From assembly GCA_036381015.1 (NCBI GenBank), contig DASVDR010000011.1:87257-151256 (forward strand): DNA of 64,000 bases. The letters run 5' to 3'. The position numbers and the translations under genes were made by a program. Positions 35,137-44,081 of the stretch are shown piece after piece. The first letter of the stretch is position 1. The number at the start of each line of letters is the position of its first letter. The DNA is from Gammaproteobacteria bacterium. GTDB lineage: Bacteria > Pseudomonadota > Gammaproteobacteria > Steroidobacterales > Rariloculaceae. The notes beneath the pieces are model-generated. The model was given only the letters and a program-made list of their open reading frames with translations, did not search any database and was not told the DNA's origin.

Positions 35137-36021
35137 ATGTCAAGGTCGCCTTTTTTCTTCGGCGCGCGGGCCGGCAGCCGAGGCGCGCTCCGGCGCACGC
35201 TGCGCTGCGGCGCGCTGCTCGGTCTCGTGCTCGCGCTCGTGTCGGCGCCGCTCGCGGCCGAGACCGTCACGGTGGCCGTCGCGGCGAACTTCGTGACGCC
35301 GTTGCAGGCGCTCGCAGCGGAGTTCGAGTCGGCCTCTGGGCACGAGCTCACGGCCGTGCCGGGCTCGACCGGTCAGCTCTATGCGCAGATCGTGAACGGC
35401 GCGCCGTTCGACGTGCTCCTCGCCGCCGACCAGGAGCGCCCGCGACGCCTGGTGGACGAGGGCCGCGCGGACCGCGCATCCCTTTTCACGTACGCCGTGG
35501 GCCGCCTCGTGCTCTGGACGCGAGATCCCGAATTTCGGGCCGGACTCGCGCTCGAGACGCTGCGGCGCGACGACTACCGCTGGCTCGCGATCGCACAGCC
35601 CGACCTGGCGCCGTACGGTGCCGCGGCTCGTCAAGTGCTTCGCGAGATGTCGCTGTGGGAGGCGCTACAGGGACGCATCGTCTTCGGGCCGAACATCGGG
35701 CAAACGTTCGCGATGGCCGAGACCGGCAACGCGGAGCTCGCGCTCGTCGCGCTCTCGCAGGCACTCGCCTACGACGGCGAGGCCGCGCATGTCGTCGTGC
35801 CGCCGGAGCTCCACGAGCCGATTCGCCAGGACGCAGTCCTGTTGACCCGCGCGACAGGCAATCGTGCGGCCGTCGAGTTCCTCGCCTTTCTCGAGTCGCC
35901 CGACGCCGAGAAGATCATCGAGCGCTTCGGATACCTCTCCGAGCCGAACAGGAACGCATCGCCGAGTTCCCGCTCGGCTCAGCGCGGCTTGCGGAAATGG
36001 AGGATGCCCCAGGCGAGATGA
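35137..36021 (+). CDS. modA: Molybdate ABC transporter substrate-binding protein (ModA-like)
   Basis: 294 residues. An Arg-rich signal region (about 1-40, ending LAAETV) precedes a type II periplasmic binding protein with VAVAANFVTPLQALAAEFE, VPGSTGQLYAQI, PFDVLLAADQERP and a late GNAELALVALSQ, all ModA traits. No modB or modC is next to it, so the permease and ATPase must be elsewhere. The 3' end extends past the normal ModA end (FGYLSEP) and overlaps the convergent methyltransferase by 43 bp. Confidence 0.85.
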   Translation: MSRSPFFFGARAGSRGALRRTLRCGALLGLVLALVSAPLAAETVTVAVAANFVTPLQALAAEFESASGHELTAVPGSTGQLYAQIVNGAPFDVLLAADQERPRRLVDEGRADRASLFTYAVGRLVLWTRDPEFRAGLALETLRRDDYRWLAIAQPDLAPYGAAARQVLREMSLWEALQGRIVFGPNIGQTFAMAETGNAELALVALSQALAYDGEAAHVVVPPELHEPIRQDAVLLTRATGNRAAVEFLAFLESPDAEKIIERFGYLSEPNRNASPSSRSAQRGLRKWRMPQAR

Positions 36022-36821
36022 CCTTTGCGCCCGGCGTCGATCCAGTGGCCGAGGCCGGTGATCATCCGATCGATGTAGCCGTTCGAGACATGCGCGCGAA
36101 GCTCCTCGCGCCGCGCCTCGAGCTCCTCGCGAACCCGCGTGTAATGCCGGACGAGCTGGGGCGTCAGATCCGTGAAACCGCCCTGCTCTTCCCAGCCGAG
36201 ACGCTTCGCCTCGGTGCGATAGAAGCCGACGGAGCCGAGTGTCTCGAGATGAATCCGCTCGAGCACGGGCTGGAGCACGCCCGGCGGACAGTCGTCCGCC
36301 TGCATCGGATCCGTGAAAATCAGCTCCCCGCCCGGCTTCAGGACGCGATCGATCTCGGCGAGCACCCGCGCCCGGTCCCCGGAATGCAGCAGCGAGTCCT
36401 GGGACCAGGCGTAGTCGAAACGCCCGTCTTCGCTCGGGATGTCCTCGAAGCTCGCGTCGTGCACCGTGATCAGCTCGTCGAGCCCCGCCGCGCGTGTGAG
36501 CTCGCGGTTGCGCTCGTTCTGTGTCTCGCTGAGGTTCACGCAGAAGACGCGGCAGCCGGCGCGGCGCGCGAGCCAGCGCGCGGCACCGCCGTAGCCCGCG
36601 CCCGCGTCGATCACCTGCGTGCCCGGACCGAGGCCCTGCAGGCGACCGGCGAGCGTCGCGACCGTGCGCTCGGACGCGATCGCGATCGGCTCGTCGTCGG
36701 CCGCGTAGATCCCGATGTGGATGTCCTCGCCGCCCCAGACGTGAAAGTAGAAGTTGTCGGCGTCGTCGCTGTTGTAGTAGTCGCGCGCAGTCTGCACGAC
36801 TTCCGAGTAACGCGCGTTCAT
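35979..36821 (-). CDS. Sarcosine/dimethylglycine N-methyltransferase
   Basis: 280 residues. SAM motif I is VIDAGAGYGGAARWLA. YYNSDDADNFYFHVWGGEDIHIGIY at the N-terminus (seen in parts) and FTDPMQADDCPPGVLQPVLERI are characteristic of the SDMT family. It methylates sarcosine and dimethylglycine to glycine betaine. It overlaps the upstream glycine/sarcosine methyltransferase by 1 bp (TAATG), so the two enzymes form a full glycine-to-betaine pathway. Confidence 0.9.
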   Translation of the reverse strand: MNARYSEVVQTARDYYNSDDADNFYFHVWGGEDIHIGIYAADDEPIAIASERTVATLAGRLQGLGPGTQVIDAGAGYGGAARWLARRAGCRVFCVNLSETQNERNRELTRAAGLDELITVHDASFEDIPSEDGRFDYAWSQDSLLHSGDRARVLAEIDRVLKPGGELIFTDPMQADDCPPGVLQPVLERIHLETLGSVGFYRTEAKRLGWEEQGGFTDLTPQLVRHYTRVREELEARREELRAHVSNGYIDRMITGLGHWIDAGRKGHLAWGILHFRKPR

Positions 36822-37639
36822 TACGCCTCCCCGCTGTTCACGTATTTCTTCTCGGCCACGTGGATGAAGAAGTCGGGCTCGCGGTCGCGGTACGTTTCCT
36901 GGAAGTCGCCATAGGTCGTCACTCTTTGAAAGCCGACCTCCTTCATCAGACGCTGGACGTATGCCTTGCGCAACGGAAACATGTTGAGATGGAATACCGA
37001 GCCGTCAGAGAAGCTGTAACGGAAGCGCGCGAGCGTTTCATCGACGTGCTCGGGCTCCGCAGAGACGTTCTCTCCACAGTAGTAGTACCGGTGGGAGGGC
37101 TCGATCTGCTTGTCGAGAATCGCGTCGTAATTACGCTGGTCGAGGATCAGAATGCCTTCGTGCCGGAGCGTCGCGTAGTACTCGGCGAGCGCCTTGCGGC
37201 GGTCGTTTTCGTTGTGAAGATGGGTGAACGAGTTGCCGAGACAGATCACGGCGTCGTAGAGATCGTGGACATCCCGATTGAGCCATCGCCAGTCGGCCTG
37301 GATCGTGCGCAGGATGTATCCGCGCCGATGTGCGTTGTCGAAGGCCTTCGCGAGCATTGCCGCGCTGCCGTCGACGCTCGTGACCTCGAAGCCGGCACGA
37401 AGGAGCTGCACCGAGTGATAGCCGGTGCCCGTGGCGACGTCGAGCACTTTCTTCGCGCCGTGCGCTCGGAGCTGCTCGATGAAGAACTCGCCTTCCGCTT
37501 TCGCGCGTGCTTCCCAGTCGATCAGCTCATCCCACTTCGCGACGAATGATTTTGCATATTCCTCCTTATAGTGATCGGACTCCCGAATGCTCAAAGGATC
37601 TTTTCCAAAGCCTTGTGTGTTCGCAGTTGCTGCTTTCAT
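36821..37639 (-). CDS. Glycine/sarcosine N-methyltransferase
   Basis: 272 residues. The N-terminal segment DHYKEEYAKSFVAKWDELIDW and SAM motif VLDVATGTGYHSVQLL are typical of bacterial GSMT, with LILDQRNYDAILD and RYYYCGENV further on. It makes sarcosine and dimethylglycine from glycine. With the adjacent SDMT it gives betaine, a compatible solute, which points to salt or osmotic stress in the habitat. The 169 bp upstream are AT-richer than the surroundings and probably hold the promoter. Confidence 0.92.
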   Translation of the reverse strand: MKAATANTQGFGKDPLSIRESDHYKEEYAKSFVAKWDELIDWEARAKAEGEFFIEQLRAHGAKKVLDVATGTGYHSVQLLRAGFEVTSVDGSAAMLAKAFDNAHRRGYILRTIQADWRWLNRDVHDLYDAVICLGNSFTHLHNENDRRKALAEYYATLRHEGILILDQRNYDAILDKQIEPSHRYYYCGENVSAEPEHVDETLARFRYSFSDGSVFHLNMFPLRKAYVQRLMKEVGFQRVTTYGDFQETYRDREPDFFIHVAEKKYVNSGEA

Positions 37640-37808
37640 CGGCCTCCCTTGGGTTGTGAACGACGGAATCGTCTACGCGCCGAGATGGTCTAGCGCGCAA
37701 GACGGCGCGCAGGCGCTAAGGGGATGGATATTACAGGGATAAGATGGAATGTCTACCACTATCCGGAAACATATTTGTAATACGACTATCTCTTAATAAC
37801 CTTTGGCA

Positions 37809-39731
37809 ATGAAATTTCTCGTCCGATTCGACGCCGTCTCCCTGTCGTTCGCCGACAGGCGCATCCTCGTGGAGGCCGATTTCTCGATCGACGAAGGCGA
37901 GCGCGTGTGCTTGATCGGGCGCAACGGCGCCGGTAAGTCCACGACGCTGAAGCTGATCACGGGCGACCTCCAGCCCGACGACGGCAAGATCGAAAGGCCC
38001 GCTCGGCTGCGTATAGCGGCGCTCCACCAGAAGCTCGCCGACGCTTCGCACCGGAAAGTCCGCGATTTCGTCGCGCTCGGTATGGCGGACCAGCTCGCGC
38101 GCCTTGCCGAGTACCGGCGGCTCGCGGCGGACGCTTCTCCGAGCCGCGCAACGCTTCGCGAGATGGAGAGCCTGGAGCGCGAGATCGTCGCGGCCGGAGG
38201 CTGGTCGATCGACGCGCAAATCGATTCCATCGTCAGTCAGCTCTCGCTCCCCGCCGATGCCAGGCTCGACGAGCTCTCCGGCGGCTGGCGGCGGCGGGTC
38301 GCGCTCGCGCAAGCGCTCGTCTCGGCGCCCGACCTGCTGTTGCTCGACGAGCCGACGAACCATTTGGACATCAGCACGATCGAGTGGCTCGAGGAGCAGG
38401 TCCGACGCTTCCCCGGGGCGGTGCTGTTCGTCACGCACGACCGCACCTTCGTGCAGAAGGTCGCTACCCGAATCGTCGACATCGATCGCGGCAAGCTGCG
38501 CAGCTGGCCCGGCGGCTATCGCGAGTACCTCGAGCAGAAAGCCCGGAGCGATGCGGAGGAAGATCGCCGCAATGCGCTCTTCGACAAGAAGCTCGCGGAG
38601 GAAGAGGCTTGGATCCGCCAAGGAATCAAGGCACGCGAGCACCGTAACGAGGGGCGCGTGCGCGCGCTCGAGGCGATGCGCGAGCAACGCGCGCAGCGGA
38701 TGAAGCGGCCGCGGACCGCGCGCATTCTCGTCAACGAGTCCGACGAGCTCTCCGGACGCAAGGTCATCGAAGTGCGCGGCGTTACGCACGGGTTTCGCGG
38801 CAAGCGTCTGCTCCACGATTTCTCGCTACGCATCATGCGCGGCGACCGCATCGGCATCATCGGCAACAACGGGGTCGGCAAGACGACGCTGCTCCGCATC
38901 CTGCTCGGCGAGCTCGAGCCGGACGAAGGGACGGTAAAGCTCGGAACGAACCTCGAGATCGCGTACTTCGATCAGCTTCGTCGCGAGATCGACGAGAGCA
39001 AGACGGTCGCGGAGATCATCGGCGAGGGCCGCGACTACATCTCGATCGACGGCCGCAAGAAGCACGTCGTGGCTTATCTCACCGACTTTCTGTTCACGCC
39101 GAAGCAAGCGGCGACGCGCGTCGCGGCGCTCTCGGGGGGAGAGCGCAACCGTGTCATTCTCGCAAAGCTGTTCACGCGCCCGTCGAACCTGCTGGTGCTC
39201 GACGAGCCGACCAACGATCTGGACGTCGAAACTCTCGAGGCGCTCGAGCAGCGGCTCGCGGATTACGACGGCACGCTGATCGTCGTCAGCCACGATCGGC
39301 ACTTCCTGGATGCGGTCGTCACGAGCACGCTCGTCTTCGAGGAAGGCGGGGCAATCCGGCGCTACGCCGGCGGCTACAGCGACTGGGCACGGCGGCATAG
39401 GAATCTCGCGGCGGGGGAAGACGAGACGCCGCCTGCGGCGTCGCGCTCCGCAGGACGCAGTACGCAGAAGAAGAGGCCGCCCTCCTCGCCTCAGAAGCTC
39501 TCGTACAAGCTCCAGCGCGAGCTCGATGGGTTGCCCGACGAGATCGAGCGTCTCGAATCGGAGGTGGCCGAGCTCGAGCGCGAGATCGGGCATCCGGAGT
39601 TCTACCTTCGCCCGCGCGAGGAGGCCGAGAAGCACCTCGCACAGCTCCACGAGGCGCAGCAACGCCTCGAGGCCGCCGTCGAGCGCTGGGCCGAGCTCGA
39701 GCAAGAGGCGCAGCGCCTCGCCGGCAACTAG
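37809..39731 (+). CDS. uup: ABC-F ATPase, Uup-like
   Basis: 640 residues from ATG 37809 (a TTG 6 bp upstream is possible). Two ABC cassettes are present: Walker A GRNGAGKSTTLKL and GNNGVGKTTLLRI, signatures LSGGWRRRVALAQ and LSGGERNRVILAK, Walker B LLLDEPTNHLD and LVLDEPTNDLD. No membrane segments are present. The C-terminal coiled coil (about 560-640) is the Uup-type DNA/ribosome-binding tail. ABC-F proteins act on ribosomes, and Uup is also linked to precise transposon excision. Confidence 0.92.
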   Translation: MKFLVRFDAVSLSFADRRILVEADFSIDEGERVCLIGRNGAGKSTTLKLITGDLQPDDGKIERPARLRIAALHQKLADASHRKVRDFVALGMADQLARLAEYRRLAADASPSRATLREMESLEREIVAAGGWSIDAQIDSIVSQLSLPADARLDELSGGWRRRVALAQALVSAPDLLLLDEPTNHLDISTIEWLEEQVRRFPGAVLFVTHDRTFVQKVATRIVDIDRGKLRSWPGGYREYLEQKARSDAEEDRRNALFDKKLAEEEAWIRQGIKAREHRNEGRVRALEAMREQRAQRMKRPRTARILVNESDELSGRKVIEVRGVTHGFRGKRLLHDFSLRIMRGDRIGIIGNNGVGKTTLLRILLGELEPDEGTVKLGTNLEIAYFDQLRREIDESKTVAEIIGEGRDYISIDGRKKHVVAYLTDFLFTPKQAATRVAALSGGERNRVILAKLFTRPSNLLVLDEPTNDLDVETLEALEQRLADYDGTLIVVSHDRHFLDAVVTSTLVFEEGGAIRRYAGGYSDWARRHRNLAAGEDETPPAASRSAGRSTQKKRPPSSPQKLSYKLQRELDGLPDEIERLESEVAELEREIGHPEFYLRPREEAEKHLAQLHEAQQRLEAAVERWAELEQEAQRLAGN

Positions 39732-39747
39732 ATCCGATGTAGGCCGA

Positions 39748-39799
39748 GGAAAAAGGTGTCAGACACGATTTTCCGGAAAAAGGTGTCTGACACCTTTTT
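39748..39799. repeat. REP-like palindromic repeat pair between uup and dinB
   Basis: GGAAAAAGGTGTCAGACAC (39748-39766) and GGAAAAAGGTGTCTGACAC (39775-39793) differ at one base. The second continues as a perfect palindrome: 11-bp arms AAAAAGGTGTC/GACACCTTTTT around a single base. The GGTGTCWGACACC core resembles REP-like elements scattered in many proteobacteria. With A and T runs on either side it can work as a two-way terminator for the convergent genes. Confidence 0.75.
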
Positions 39800-39804
39800 G
39801 GGGG

Positions 39805-41034
39805 TCAGCGGGATTTCTTCGGGTCGCGGAGGAAATCGAGGTTCGTGCCCTCGCCGACGCCGCGGTCGCGCACGAGCTCGGACGCGCGAGTCACCACGCC
39901 CGGGCCGAAGCGCTCGGCGAGACGGTCGAGTGCGACCTCGAGATCGCGCATCCGGCTGCGCGGCGACAGCAAGTCGCCCTGTGTCGCGCCCTCCGGCCGC
40001 GGCACGAGCTCGAAAGCGGCCAGACCGACGAGGCGGACCGGCGGAAGCGGGCCGAACGATCGAAGCAGAGCGCGCGCAGCGCGATACAGATCCTCAGCGA
40101 CGTCCGTCGGCTCGGCGAGCGCCCGCTGCTTCGACATCAGCTTGAAGTCGTAGCGCTTCAGCTTCACGCGGACGCCGCGGGCGCACAGCCCCGCTCTCCG
40201 CAATCGCCGCGCGACCTTGTCCGCCGAGCGGTGAAGATGGAGCTCGAGCTCGTGCGCCGATTGCGTGTCCGCGCTCAACGTGAGCTCGGACCCGATGCTC
40301 TTCGCCGCGCGGGACGCTTCCACGGCCCGCGGATCCTCGGCGCGCGCGAGCGCATGGAGGCGCTCGCCGATCGATCCGAGCTCTCGACGCAGCATCGCGG
40401 GATCGGCCGCGGCGACGTCGCCGATCGTCTCGAGCCCGATCCCGCGCAGCCGCTCCGCGGTTTTCGCGCCGGCGCCCCACAGCCACGACACGGACAACGG
40501 CGCGAGCCAGGACCGTGCGTCCTGCGGCGGCACGATCGTCAGCCCGTCGGGCTTCATGCGCGCGCTCGCGACCTTCGCGACGAACTTCGTCGCGGAAATC
40601 CCGACGGAGACCGTGAGGCCGCCGGTCGCTTCACGCACCGCGTCCTTCAAGCGCCGACCGAGCTCGGCCGGCGGGCCGAAGATCCGCTCCGCGCCCGACA
40701 TGTCGAGGAACGCCTCGTCGAGGCTGAGCGCCTCGACCGCCGGCGAGAAGTCGGCAAACACGTCCATCACGATCCGCGACACGGCCTGATAGCGCTCGAA
40801 GCGCGGCGGGACGACGAGGGCCTGCGGGCAACGCCGGAGCGCTTCGACCATCGGCATCGCGCTGCCGACTCCGAAAGGCCGTGCCTCGTAGCTCGCCGTG
40901 AGGACCACGCCCCTCGCGCTGCGCGGCCCGACCAGGACGGGCTTGCCGCGCAGCGACGGATCGTCGAATTGCTCGACGGCCGCGTAAAACGCGTCCATGT
41001 CCGCATGCACGATGACGCACGGCCAGCCCGACAT
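39805..41034 (-). CDS. dinB: DNA polymerase IV (DinB, Y family)
   Basis: 409 residues from ATG 41034, preceded by GGGAGATT, rather than a start 57 bp upstream. Y-family motifs: VIVHADMDAFYAAVEQ (metal Asp), YEARPFGVGSAMPM, and EALSLDEAFLDMSG (catalytic SLDE). A helix-hairpin-helix region (LWGAGAKTAERLRGIGLETIGD) and little-finger domain follow. It performs error-prone translesion synthesis. I see no CTGT-N8-ACAG LexA box upstream. Confidence 0.93.
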   Translation of the reverse strand: MSGWPCVIVHADMDAFYAAVEQFDDPSLRGKPVLVGPRSARGVVLTASYEARPFGVGSAMPMVEALRRCPQALVVPPRFERYQAVSRIVMDVFADFSPAVEALSLDEAFLDMSGAERIFGPPAELGRRLKDAVREATGGLTVSVGISATKFVAKVASARMKPDGLTIVPPQDARSWLAPLSVSWLWGAGAKTAERLRGIGLETIGDVAAADPAMLRRELGSIGERLHALARAEDPRAVEASRAAKSIGSELTLSADTQSAHELELHLHRSADKVARRLRRAGLCARGVRVKLKRYDFKLMSKQRALAEPTDVAEDLYRAARALLRSFGPLPPVRLVGLAAFELVPRPEGATQGDLLSPRSRMRDLEVALDRLAERFGPGVVTRASELVRDRGVGEGTNLDFLRDPKKSR

Positions 41035-41092
41035 CGCAATCTCCCCGGCGACCCGCCCCCGTCGGCGAGGGCAGTATCCAAGATGTCGCATG

Positions 41093-41131
41093 AAAAAAGC
41101 GCCCTATCCTCTTATGTAGAAAGCGCTTTTT
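41093..41131 (-). terminator. Hairpin between mutM-like gene and dinB
   Basis: Arms AAAAAGCGC and GCGCTTTTT flank a 20-base loop. On the minus strand the stem ends in a T-run, so it could terminate the mutM-like transcript before dinB. The large loop weakens the call. Confidence 0.45.
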
Positions 41132-41184
41132 CTTACAGCTCCCGCGCCGCCGTTTCAACCCGCGCCGCGTCGCAGCCTCGGGCC

Positions 41185-42084
41185 TCACCGCGCCTCGCGC
41201 CGCTCGAGCTCGTCGATCGAGCGCGGCCAGTCCTGCTTCAGCAGTCGCGACAGCGCGCGATCCGCGAGGAGCTTCCCCTCCGTCTGGCACCGCGGGCAGT
41301 AGTTCGTCTCGTTCGCGGCGTAGCGAATGCGCTGGACCACGGTGCCGCACACCGGGCACGGCTGGCCGTAACGCCCGTGCACCTGCATCTCGGGTCGAAA
41401 CGCCGTGACCTTCGTCGGGAAGCGTCCCGCGTATTGCCGCCGCAGGCGCGCCGTCCACTCGTCGAGCGTCTCGCGGGTCGCCGCGAAAAGCCTCGCGAGC
41501 TCCTCGTCCGTGAGCTTCGACGTGAGCCGCACGGGCGACAGCCGCGCGCGGTGCAGGATCTCGTCCGAGTACGCGTTGCCGATGCCGCTCAGGATACGCG
41601 GATCGGTCAACGCACGCTTCAAGGTGTGATTCTCGCGCGTCAGCGCGGCGCGAAACGCGTCGAAGTCCGCGTCCTGCACCTCGAGCCCGCCGCGGTCGTG
41701 CGCGTCGAGCGCGTCGCGCCCCGCGACGAGGAACATCGCCGCACGCTTCTTCGTCCCGGCTTCGGTGATCACGAGCTCGCCGGACTCGAACGCGATCGCC
41801 GCCAGCGTCTGCCGCGTCGGGCGGGCGGCCGGCCGCTCGTGCCATTGCAGCCTGCCGGCGATCATCAGGTGCAGGACGAGATGGTGGCCGTTGTCGAATG
41901 CCAGAACGATCCGCTTGCCGAGCCGGAAGCATTCCTCGACGCGCCGACCGACGATCGACTCGATCGGCGGCTCGGCCGTGCGCAGCAGAAACGGGCTCGC
42001 GATCCTGACGCGCGTTACGCGCCGGCCCACCACACGCTCGCGAAGCGCGTCGACATAGACCGTGATGTCGGGAAGCTCGGGCAT
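41185..42084 (-). CDS. Fpg/Nei family DNA glycosylase
   Basis: 299 residues. The N-terminus MPELPD supplies the catalytic Pro and Glu (MPELPE in most Fpg proteins). The helix-two-turn-helix is DPRILSGIGNAYSDEILHRA, and a C-terminal zinc finger has CPVCG and CPRCQTEG. It excises oxidised bases and cuts the backbone by beta-elimination. Sequence details (RLGKRIVLAF) differ from classic MutM, so Fpg versus Nei specificity is uncertain. It follows ccmI with a 4-bp gap. Confidence 0.88.
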   Translation of the reverse strand: MPELPDITVYVDALRERVVGRRVTRVRIASPFLLRTAEPPIESIVGRRVEECFRLGKRIVLAFDNGHHLVLHLMIAGRLQWHERPAARPTRQTLAAIAFESGELVITEAGTKKRAAMFLVAGRDALDAHDRGGLEVQDADFDAFRAALTRENHTLKRALTDPRILSGIGNAYSDEILHRARLSPVRLTSKLTDEELARLFAATRETLDEWTARLRRQYAGRFPTKVTAFRPEMQVHGRYGQPCPVCGTVVQRIRYAANETNYCPRCQTEGKLLADRALSRLLKQDWPRSIDELERREAR

Positions 42085-42088
42085 CGAG

Positions 42089-43105
42089 TCATTGCACGAC
42101 CTTGTCGATCACCAGCGCAACGCTCTCGCCGTCGCCCGCGCGGTAGCGCCGCTCGCCGTAGAGGTCGCCCGGCTGCTCGAGCGCCTGACCGCTCGGCGAC
42201 ACCCGCGCGACGAGGTTCAGCTCCTCGAAATCGGCAAGCGAGCGCCCGGCCAGCATCGCGTTGCGGTCGCTCAGCACGAACTCGCCCGGAACCGCCGACG
42301 CCGGCGCCCGAATCACGGCGACCGGCGGACCGCCTTCCGGCGCGCGCGCGAAAATGAAGAGCGCGGCGTCGGGCCCGAGACCGTCGATGGACACCCCGTC
42401 GCCGAGCGCGACGCTGACCTTGATCTCCGGACCGTCGGCAGCGGCGCCCTCCCCGGCGCCCGAGCCTTGCGGCCCGGCCGCCGAGCCGAGCGCTGCAAGC
42501 TGCGCGCGGATGACGGGGACGAGCCCTTCGGGCACGATGCCGAGGTCGAGCAGCCGCGTGAGGCGGTCGCGCGCGGCGGCCTCGTCGCCGAGCCCGAGCG
42601 CACGCTGGCCGCCGTACCAAAGCGCTCTCGGGTTGTTCGGCTCCTCGGCGAGCACCTCCTCGATCACCTCTCCGGCCTCGCCCGCAAGACGCGACTGGTC
42701 CTCGAGCACCTGCGCCTCGGCCAACGACAGCTTCAGCTCGTTGTCGGGCTCGGGCGTGCGCCGCATCGCCTCCTCGAACGCTTCCCGCGCCGCACCGTAC
42801 TCGCCGAGCGCGACGTAGCTGCGCCCGAGCAGGCGCCAGCCTTCGACCTCTTCGGGATTCTCGCGCATCTCCTCGGCGAGCCGCCTCACGAGCTCGACCT
42901 GCCGGGCGCGCTGCTCGAGGACCTCCGGCTGCCACGTGCGGAGATGCACGTAGAGCCCGAACGCGAGCGGAACGGTCAGCAGCGCGAACGCGACGCCCGC
43001 CGCGGACCACCGCCCGGTAACGCGGCGCTGCCTCCAGAGCGGCACCAGAATGAACGCGAGCGCAACGGCGCAGAGCGCGCCCGCTCCGATCCAGAAGCCG
43101 GTCAC
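42089..43105 (-). CDS. ccmI: Cytochrome c maturation protein CcmI (CycH)
   Basis: 338 residues from a GTG overlapping the ccmH stop by 4 bp. Two N-terminal membrane helices (about 3-20 and 32-50) precede a TPR region (WRLLGRSYVALGEYGAAREAFEEA) and a C-terminal periplasmic domain. CcmI holds apocytochrome c and presents it to the CcmFH heme ligation complex. It is the last ccm gene. Confidence 0.9.
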   Translation of the reverse strand: MTGFWIGAGALCAVALAFILVPLWRQRRVTGRWSAAGVAFALLTVPLAFGLYVHLRTWQPEVLEQRARQVELVRRLAEEMRENPEEVEGWRLLGRSYVALGEYGAAREAFEEAMRRTPEPDNELKLSLAEAQVLEDQSRLAGEAGEVIEEVLAEEPNNPRALWYGGQRALGLGDEAAARDRLTRLLDLGIVPEGLVPVIRAQLAALGSAAGPQGSGAGEGAAADGPEIKVSVALGDGVSIDGLGPDAALFIFARAPEGGPPVAVIRAPASAVPGEFVLSDRNAMLAGRSLADFEELNLVARVSPSGQALEQPGDLYGERRYRAGDGESVALVIDKVVQ

Positions 43106-43521
43106 GCGATCGAGTCCTCGTCGAGCGGCTGCGCGGAGCGATCCTTCAGAATCCTCGCGAAGACGAGGCCGCCGATCAGCAGCAGCACCACAGGCCCGGC
43201 CCAAAGCACCCAAGTCGTCGGCTGCAGCGGCGGACGGTACACGACGAACTCGCCGTATCGCGATACGAGAAAGTCCATGATCTGCTCGTCGGTGTACCCC
43301 TCGGCCATCTTCTTATGGACTTCGCGGCGCAGGTCCGCGGCAATCGGTGCAGTCGAGTCCGCAATGCTCGTGTTCAGGCATTTCGGACAGCGGATTTCGT
43401 GCAGCAGGGTGCGATAGCGCTCGTTGAGCGCCGGATCGTCGAAGCCGAGCTCGCCCTCGATGCCGAGAACCGGCAACGCGAACAGCGCAACGAGCAACGC
43501 CGGGAGCACTCTCCTCACCAT
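43102..43521 (-). CDS. ccmH: Cytochrome c maturation protein CcmH
   Basis: 139 residues from ATG 43521, which follows the ccmG stop by 2 bp. It has a signal-like N-terminal helix, then the redox motif IRCPKCLN in place of the common LRCLVCQNQ, then HKKMAEGYTDEQIMDFLVSRYGEFVVYRP, which is diagnostic, and a C-terminal membrane helix (about 101-121). CcmH keeps apocytochrome cysteines reduced for heme attachment. Confidence 0.93.
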   Translation of the reverse strand: MVRRVLPALLVALFALPVLGIEGELGFDDPALNERYRTLLHEIRCPKCLNTSIADSTAPIAADLRREVHKKMAEGYTDEQIMDFLVSRYGEFVVYRPPLQPTTWVLWAGPVVLLLIGGLVFARILKDRSAQPLDEDSIA

Positions 43522-43523
43522 GA

Positions 43524-44078
43524 TCACTCTCCGCCGGCCGAGGGGCATGGCGATCCGCCGCACGCCTCGGCAATCTTCGGAACGAAATCGCGGCGCCAGA
43601 TTTCGGGGGTCAGCGCCGATGTGTGCTTGTGCAGCACCGTGCCGTCAGGCCCGATCAGAAACGTCTCGGGCGCGCCGTAGACGCCCCAGTCCACGGCGAC
43701 GTCCCCCTGAGGATCGTACGCGGTCGCAACGTAGGGGTTGCCGAGCGTCTCGAGCCATTCGAGCGCCGCGTCGCGATCGTCGTTCCAGTTCAACCCGAAA
43801 ATCGGCACGCCGCTCGTCCTCGAGAGCTCGACGAGAAACGGGTGCTCCTGCCGGCACGGCGGGCACCACGTGGCCCACACGTTCAGGATCGCGACGCGGC
43901 CCGCGAAGTCGCGGCTTCCGACCTGCTTCGTCGGGTCCTGCAGATCCGGAAGGCTGAACTCGGGCGCCGGCCGCCCCACGAGCGGCGACGGAATGTAGCC
44001 GGGGTTCAGGGAGAGGCCGCGAAAGAGAAACACGGCCAGCACCGCGAACAGGACGACCGGGATCGCAAAGCGCCACAT
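43524..44078 (-). CDS. ccmG: Thiol:disulfide interchange protein CcmG/DsbE
   Basis: 184 residues. An N-terminal membrane anchor (about 4-22) leads into a periplasmic thioredoxin fold with active site NVWATWCPPCRQEHP and cis-Pro loop YGAPETFLI. It donates reductant to CcmH or apocytochrome. It lies 3 bp after ccmF. Confidence 0.94.
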   Translation of the reverse strand: MWRFAIPVVLFAVLAVFLFRGLSLNPGYIPSPLVGRPAPEFSLPDLQDPTKQVGSRDFAGRVAILNVWATWCPPCRQEHPFLVELSRTSGVPIFGLNWNDDRDAALEWLETLGNPYVATAYDPQGDVAVDWGVYGAPETFLIGPDGTVLHKHTSALTPEIWRRDFVPKIAEACGGSPCPSAGGE

Positions 44079-44081
44079 GCC

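Noticed and set aside
41035-41131. Possible LexA (SOS) box upstream of dinB
   Set aside because: No CTGT-N8-ACAG sequence is present. The palindromic AAAAAGCGC/GCGCTTTTT pair looks like a terminator for the upstream gene.
39310-42357. A very long plus-strand open frame opposite uup's end, dinB, the mutM-like gene and ccmI
   Set aside because: It is antisense to clear minus-strand genes, is Arg/Pro/Ala-rich throughout and has no domain. Long spurious frames are expected at this GC content.
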